Made by a program: the position numbers and the translations under genes. A stretch of DNA of 64,000 nucleotides. Source: Castellaniella sp041677825. GTDB lineage: Bacteria > Pseudomonadota > Gammaproteobacteria > Burkholderiales > Burkholderiaceae_B. The notes below the pieces were generated by a model. The model searched no databases. It had not been told where the DNA came from and saw only the letters and a program-made list of their open reading frames with translations. Below, one piece after another: positions 59,510 through 64,000 of this stretch (positions within the stretch are counted from its first letter, which is position 1; every line of letters begins with the position of its first letter). The stretch spans positions 1-64,000 of the forward strand of contig NZ_JBAYPG010000006.1 in NCBI RefSeq assembly GCF_041677825.1, given 5' to 3'.

Positions 59510-61503
59510 GACACGTCTCCCGGATCCGGCCGCACAGGCAGGGCGAGCTGCGGTTCAGGCAAGGTCGGCGGCGCCGACGGGCCACCGGGCGCATGCCACT
59601 GGACAGGCACCGCAGGCGGTTCGTCGCGCTGCTGCAAGTGCCGTTTTTCGAGCCGCTCGGGATCGAGCCACCAGTCGAAGACCGAGCGCGCGATGGGCGC
59701 AGCCACGGACGCGCCCCAGCCACCGTTTTCAACGATCAGGGCGACGGCGATCTGCGGGTCGTCCACAGGCGCATAGGCCATGAACAGGGCGTGATCGCGC
59801 AGGCGCTCATCGACCGTCTGTGCCTTGTAGCGCCCGCCGCGCAGACTGAACACCTGCGCCGTGCCGGTCTTGCCAGCGGCCTGGTACGGCGCGCCCTCGA
59901 AGGCAAGCCGGGCCGTGCCCTTGCGCACGACATCCACCATCGCGTCCTGCACCACCTGCAGGTTCTCGGGGTTCAGGTCGATGGCGTACTGCGGCCCCAC
60001 CACGGGATAGGTCGAATCGCCCGTATCCGGATCGATCACCCGGCGCACCAGATGGGGCTTCATGTAGACCCCCTTGTTGGCCAGCACGGCCGTGGCCTGG
60101 GCCAACTGCAGGAGGGTGAAGGCATTGGCGCCCTGACCGACCGCCACCGAAACCGTCTCACCCTGGTACCAGTGCTGCTGTTCGGCCGTCTTGTAGGCCT
60201 TGCGCTTCCAGGCGCGCGAAGGCAGCACCCCCTTGCGTTCGCCATCGAGATCCAGGCCTGTGATCTCGCCGAAGCCGAATTGCCTGTTGAAATCATGCAG
60301 GGCGTCCACGTCCATGAGCGCCCCCAGCGAGAAGAAATAGGTGTCGGACGACACCACAATAGCGCGATGCATGTCGGTGGGCCCGTATGCGGCCCCACCT
60401 GCGTTGCGAAAACGCTGGCCCGCGAGCTCGAAATAGCCCGGATCGGAGACCTTTTCGCGCGCCCCGCGCAAGCCCATCTCAAGCGCCGCGAGGCCAACGA
60501 AAGGCTTGTACGTGGAACCTATGGGATAGGTGCCATACAGAGGCCGATTGATCAGAGGATGATCCGGCGACTCATTGAGCTTGCGCCAGTTTTCGACGTC
60601 GATGCCATCGACGAACAGGTTCGGATCGAACGAGGGCGACGACACAAACGCCAGGATCTCGCCGGTGCGCGGCGCGATGGCGACCAGCGCGCCGCGCCGC
60701 CCCTCGAACTGGGCTTCGGCCATTTTCTGCAGGCCGATGTCCAGGGACAGTTCGAGATTGGCCCCCGGGATCGGATCATTGCGGCTCAGTTCGCGTACGG
60801 GCCGCCCACTGGCCGTTACCTCGAGTTCCTCGACCCCGGTCTGGCCATGCAGCGCGTGCTCCCAGGTTTTTTCGATGCCTTTCTTGCCCATCACCTGGGT
60901 GCCGCGGTAATTGCCCAACTGCCCGGATTCTTCGAGCATCTGTTCGTCGGCTTCGGAAATTCGCCCCACATAGCCGATCACATGCGCGGCCGACTCATTC
61001 TGCGGGTACTCGCGCACCCAGCGTGCCTGCAGGGTGACCCCGGGAAAGCGCCAAGCCTGGGCCGCAAACCAGGACGCTTCGAGATCGTTCAGGTTGTTGC
61101 GCAGCATGACCGGTACGTAGCGCCCGCTCTGCTCGTACTGGCGCAAGAATTTCTGCCGCGCCGAATCGCTGAAATACACCAGTTCGCGCAAGTCATCGAG
61201 CAAGGCCTCGATGGAGCCGCGCACCTGCGCCCGCGTGATCTGCAGGGTGTAGTCACGCAGATTGTCGGCCAGCACGGCGCCGTTTCGATCGAATACCAGG
61301 CCCCGGCGCGGCGGAATCGGGACAATCGTGATGCGGTTCTGTTCGGCGCGCGCGGCAAGACTGTCGTGGCGCTGGACCTGCAAATGCCACAGACGCCCCA
61401 CCAGAAGCAGCAGGCACAGCAGCGCGAAGACGCCGGCCACCCATGCGCGCAACAGGGTCGTCTGGCGCTGATGGAGACCGGGCTTGCGAAATTCGAACAT
61501 CAT
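59506..61503 (-). CDS. mrdA: penicillin-binding protein 2 (class B, elongation)
   Basis: This 665-residue transpeptidase has an N-terminal anchor (LLRAWVAGVFALLCLLLLVG) and a dimerisation/pedestal region with RGLVFDRNGAVLADN. The transpeptidase domain has Ser330 and Lys333 in PIGSTYKPFV, Ser385-Ser386-Asp387 (SxN position occupied by SSD) and KTGTAQVF at 545. The C-terminal tail is Pro-rich. It crosslinks new strands made by RodA in the Rod complex. Starts five bases after mreD ends. Confidence 0.96.
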   Translation of the reverse strand: MMFEFRKPGLHQRQTTLLRAWVAGVFALLCLLLLVGRLWHLQVQRHDSLAARAEQNRITIVPIPPRRGLVFDRNGAVLADNLRDYTLQITRAQVRGSIEALLDDLRELVYFSDSARQKFLRQYEQSGRYVPVMLRNNLNDLEASWFAAQAWRFPGVTLQARWVREYPQNESAAHVIGYVGRISEADEQMLEESGQLGNYRGTQVMGKKGIEKTWEHALHGQTGVEELEVTASGRPVRELSRNDPIPGANLELSLDIGLQKMAEAQFEGRRGALVAIAPRTGEILAFVSSPSFDPNLFVDGIDVENWRKLNESPDHPLINRPLYGTYPIGSTYKPFVGLAALEMGLRGAREKVSDPGYFELAGQRFRNAGGAAYGPTDMHRAIVVSSDTYFFSLGALMDVDALHDFNRQFGFGEITGLDLDGERKGVLPSRAWKRKAYKTAEQQHWYQGETVSVAVGQGANAFTLLQLAQATAVLANKGVYMKPHLVRRVIDPDTGDSTYPVVGPQYAIDLNPENLQVVQDAMVDVVRKGTARLAFEGAPYQAAGKTGTAQVFSLRGGRYKAQTVDERLRDHALFMAYAPVDDPQIAVALIVENGGWGASVAAPIARSVFDWWLDPERLEKRHLQQRDEPPAVPVQWHAPGGPSAPPTLPEPQLALPVRPDPGDVS

Positions 61504-61508
61504 GCTTC

Positions 61509-62075
61509 TCAGACCGGACCCGCCTCACCGGCCCCCGACTGGCGTACCGGCAGCGACATCACGATGTCGAGCAGAGGCCACAGGGCCACCGTCATCAATA
61601 CCGACCACAGCCACCCCCAGCCCGCCCAGGCCCCCTGCAACCAGGCACCCAGCAGGTGGGGCACCAGCATGGCCAGAACGAGCACCGGCAGGATGTGCAG
61701 CATCTGCACCACCGCTGGAAAGCGCAGCAGCCGCCTGCGCAGCAGTTCAACCCCGTATGCCGCCAGCACGTAGCCCAATGCCTGAAGCCCCAGCAACCCC
61801 GTGTCATGGACATCCATGAGCAGACCGAACACGAAGGCCGTGGTCAGCCCGACCCGGGAAGGCTCGTGCAGGCACCAATAGACCAGGAACAGCAGAAGCA
61901 GATCGGGCACCGGCTGCCAGAGACGCCAGGGCAGCAGCGACGCCATCCAGACCAGCAACAGCGTACCCCACACCACCCAGCCGGGCATGCTGCGGCCAAA
62001 CGCGGCCTCATCCACCGGCTGCAGGCGTGCCAGCGATGACCTGTGACTCAGGTGTGCAGGCTTATTCTGCGGCAT
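61509..62075 (-). CDS. mreD: rod-shape-determining protein MreD
   Basis: This 188-residue polytopic inner-membrane protein has the MreD pattern: PGWVVWGTLLLVWMASLLPW, LLLLFLVYWCLHEPSRVGLT, FVFGLLMDVHDTGLLGLQALGYVLAAYGVELLRRRL and a basic loop. It couples MreB and MreC to the wall-synthesis enzymes. The N-terminus overlaps the mreC end by 14 bases, as in many proteobacteria. Confidence 0.93.
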   Translation of the reverse strand: MPQNKPAHLSHRSSLARLQPVDEAAFGRSMPGWVVWGTLLLVWMASLLPWRLWQPVPDLLLLFLVYWCLHEPSRVGLTTAFVFGLLMDVHDTGLLGLQALGYVLAAYGVELLRRRLLRFPAVVQMLHILPVLVLAMLVPHLLGAWLQGAWAGWGWLWSVLMTVALWPLLDIVMSLPVRQSGAGEAGPV

Positions 62076-62940
62076 GTCCTGGCTCCTGGGAGGTGGGTGG
62101 GCTGGCCTTCTCTATGCTCAAGACCAGAAAATGCCGATAACGTTCCGGATGGGACAACGGCTCGGCGATCGCACGGCCAAACCCGGTGCCTGAATCCCGT
62201 TCGATCTTGAGAATGCGCCCGACCGACAGGCCGGCAGGAAACAGCCCGCCGATGCCGCTGGTAATGAGCATGTCACCCTCTTCGACATCGGCATGATCAG
62301 CCAGATAGCGGACCTCGATCCGGCCGGCCTCGTCGCTGCCGAAAGCGATGAGGCGCAGGCCGTTGCGCAGGACCTGCACGGGGATGGAGATGCTGTCGTC
62401 GATCAACAGGGCCGCTTCGGACGTGAATGGCGTGACGCGCACGATCTGGCCCACCACCCCGCCCTCGTCGATGACCGGCATGCCGGCCTCGATGCCATCG
62501 TCGGACCCCTTGTTGAAGATCAGCCGGTGGCTGAAGACGTTGGGCGGGACGTAGAAGACCTCGACCGCGATCGATTGCCGGGCCGTGGCTTCGGCGACCC
62601 CGAGCAGCCTGCGCAACTGCTCGTTCTCGGCGACCAGTTGGGCGGCGTGCGTGGACAGCTGGGCCATTTCGATACGCTGGCGACGTATGGCGTCCTGCTC
62701 GGCACGCACCGTACTGGCCGAATGTGACCAGCTGTCGAAGAAATCCAGTGCCTCGCGCGGCGCCATGACGGTACGCTGGAAGGGATAGATGGCCACCGAG
62801 ATGGCATTGCGCAAGGGTGCCAGTACAGACCAATGGGCATCGACGATGACCAGAGCCAGGCTCAGGACGAGCAACAGCACCAGACGGACTTCTACACTGG
62901 GGCCCTGCCTGAACAGACGAAGGTTTCCGGGCTGTGGCAT
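62062..62940 (-). CDS. mreC: rod-shape-determining protein MreC
   Basis: This 292-residue bitopic protein has FRQGPSVEVRLVLLLVLSLA as the single membrane helix, a coiled coil (about residues 75-115, AEQDAIRRQRIEMAQLSTHA), and a beta-rich periplasmic domain (VFYVPPNVFSHRLIFNKGSD, GIEAGMPVIDEGGVVGQIVR, DMLITSGIGGLFPAGLSVG). It forms filaments that help organise PBP2-RodA activity. It starts 24 bases after mreB. Confidence 0.95.
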   Translation of the reverse strand: MPQPGNLRLFRQGPSVEVRLVLLLVLSLALVIVDAHWSVLAPLRNAISVAIYPFQRTVMAPREALDFFDSWSHSASTVRAEQDAIRRQRIEMAQLSTHAAQLVAENEQLRRLLGVAEATARQSIAVEVFYVPPNVFSHRLIFNKGSDDGIEAGMPVIDEGGVVGQIVRVTPFTSEAALLIDDSISIPVQVLRNGLRLIAFGSDEAGRIEVRYLADHADVEEGDMLITSGIGGLFPAGLSVGRILKIERDSGTGFGRAIAEPLSHPERYRHFLVLSIEKASPPTSQEPGHAAE

Positions 62941-62964
62941 GACGTATACACGGCGGGCGGCGGA

Positions 62965-64000
62965 TCAATCATAGATGAACACGCCCCCGAGACGTTCGAG
63001 ATGCTCGAGCGCTTCGCCGCAGCCGCGCACCACGCAGGTGAGCGGGTCTTCGGCCACCACCACGGGCAGGCCGGTTTCTTCCTGCAGCAGGCGGTCGAGA
63101 TCGTGCAGAAGGGCCCCGCCACCCGTGAGGGCGATGCCCTTGTCGGTGATGTCGGCCCCCAGTTCGGGGGGGGTTTGTTCGAGTGCCGTCTTGACGGCGG
63201 AAATGATTTGATTGAGCGGATCGGTGAGCGATTCGAGGATTTCGTTGGATGATACGGTGAAACTGCGCGGCACCCCTTCGGACAGGTTGCGCCCCTTGAC
63301 TTCGATCTCGCGGATTTCAGACCCGGGGAACGCCGAACCGATTTCTTTCTTGATGAGTTCGGCCGTGGGTTCGCCGATGAGCATGCCGTAGTTGCGGCGG
63401 ATGTAATTGATGATGGCTTCGTCGAATTTGTCGCCGCCCACCCGCACCGAACCCTTGTACACCACCCCGCCCAGAGAGATGATGGCGACCTCGGTGGTGC
63501 CCCCGCCGATGTCGACCACCATGGAGCCACTGGCATCGGATACAGCCAGGCCGGCGCCAATGGCTGCCGCCATGGGTTCCTCGATCAGGTAGACCTGGCT
63601 CGCGCCGGCGCCGAGTGCCGATTCGCGGATGGCGCGCCGCTCGACCTGCGTGGAGCCGCAGGGCACGCACACGATGATGCGCGGGCTGGGCGCCAGCATG
63701 CTGCGCGGGTGCACCATGCGGATGAACTGCTTGAGCATCTGCTCGGTTACGGTGAAGTCTGCAATCACCCCGTCTTTCATGGGTCGGATGGCTTCGATGT
63801 TGCCGGGCACACGCCCCAGCATCTGCTTGGCCTCGTGCCCCACCGCCTGAATGATTTTCTTGCCATTGGGCCCGCCATCGTGGCGGATGGCCACGACCGA
63901 GGGCTCGTCGAGCACGATCCCCTTACTGCGAACATAAATGAGCGTGTTCGCAGTACCAAGGTCGATGGCCATGTCGCTCGAGAAGTAGCTGCGTAGGAAT
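62965..64000 (-). CDS. mreB: rod-shape-determining protein MreB (start outside the window)
   Basis: The actin-like ATPase is present from codon about 10 onward: the partial N-terminus FLRSYFSSDMAIDLGTANTL shows that the reading frame continues past the window edge, so the internal ATG at 63972 is not the start. Phosphate and adenosine motifs seen: DLGTANTLIYV, VCVPCGSTQVERRAIRESAL, MVVDIGGGTTEVAIISLGGV and GIALTGGGALLHDLDRLLQ. It polymerises on the inner membrane and positions the Rod machinery with MreC, MreD, RodA and PBP2 encoded next to it. Confidence 0.96.
   Translation of the reverse strand, partial: FLRSYFSSDMAIDLGTANTLIYVRSKGIVLDEPSVVAIRHDGGPNGKKIIQAVGHEAKQMLGRVPGNIEAIRPMKDGVIADFTVTEQMLKQFIRMVHPRSMLAPSPRIIVCVPCGSTQVERRAIRESALGAGASQVYLIEEPMAAAIGAGLAVSDASGSMVVDIGGGTTEVAIISLGGVVYKGSVRVGGDKFDEAIINYIRRNYGMLIGEPTAELIKKEIGSAFPGSEIREIEVKGRNLSEGVPRSFTVSSNEILESLTDPLNQIISAVKTALEQTPPELGADITDKGIALTGGGALLHDLDRLLQEETGLPVVVAEDPLTCVVRGCGEALEHLERLGGVFIYD

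Noticed and set aside
59506..61503. SSD instead of SxN in PBP2 as a sign of a defective enzyme
   Set aside because: Asp in this position is common in PBP2 proteins; Ser330, Lys333 and KTGT are intact.
1..64000. tRNA/rRNA genes, CRISPR arrays, transposases, integrases, phage genes
   Set aside because: Scanned for conserved tRNA arms, spaced repeats and the usual protein motifs; none were seen. The tandem repeats have no spacers and are not CRISPR.

Overview
The window is a 64 kb chromosomal segment of a high-G+C betaproteobacterium. Gene content and order point to Burkholderiales, most likely the Alcaligenaceae (Bordetella/Castellaniella/Pusillimonas-like): accBC-prmA-DUF3426-PfkB, RNase II-TonB-mtgA, rplU-rpmA-obg-proB, ftsEX-mutY, mreBCD-mrdAB, and many Liv-, TRAP- and polar-amino-acid transporters. 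This assignment comes from remembered synteny and protein character, not from a database search. I saw no rRNA, tRNA, CRISPR array, phage gene or transposase.

Layout. 1-6.8 kb: start of rplM with a good promoter, an orphan Tat-exported TRAP binding protein, pmbA, darP, an esterase and a large CoA-binding/GNAT protein whose acyl-CoA synthetase part looks inactive. 6.9-16.3 kb: gltX, lipoproteins, membrane proteins, a small Lys/Ala/Pro-rich protein, a PfkB kinase and the fatty-acid initiation genes accBC with prmA. 16.4-29.8 kb: envelope and housekeeping genes (mpl, RNase II-type exonuclease, TonB-like protein, mtgA, lptG, apaH, acyltransferase, ruvX, algH, thiE, hemL, MarR regulator, argJ, GNAT).

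29.8-39.1 kb: a compact nine-gene minus-strand operon (Liv-type ABC importer, two SDR dehydrogenases, a PuuE/imidase-like NodB-fold hydrolase, an amidase) facing an IclR-type regulator across a 214 bp gap with a perfect palindrome. It reads as uptake and stepwise hydrolysis/oxidation of an imide- or amide-type carbon/nitrogen source. 39.2-42.3 kb: ribosomal protein/GTPase/proline block with a clear promoter and an intrinsic terminator.

42.3-50.3 kb: amino-acid metabolism region. An Lrp-type regulator faces dadA. Next, a GntR regulator plus an L-2-hydroxyglutarate-oxidase-like flavoprotein faces a polar-amino-acid ABC importer that carries a DUF1989 (urea-carboxylase-associated family) gene inside the operon. 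The divergent spacer is very A+T-rich and has a sigma70-like promoter whose -10 box is covered by a perfect 7+7 palindrome. 50.3-55.5 kb: an orphan winged-helix regulator, an XRE regulator, an OmpA-like lipoprotein and an aapQMP-type importer lacking a binding protein. 55.6-64 kb: cell division and shape (ftsEX, mutY, rodA, mrdA, mreD, mreC, start-truncated mreB).

Best leads: the imide/amide operon; the GntR-flavoprotein-ABC-DUF1989 set; and a recurring pattern of short tandem repeats (23 bp x3, 29 bp x3, 14 bp x4, 22 bp x2) in gene spacers. Two of these arrays begin at the stop codon of the preceding gene and resemble the multi-repeat termini of some insertion sequences although no element is present.
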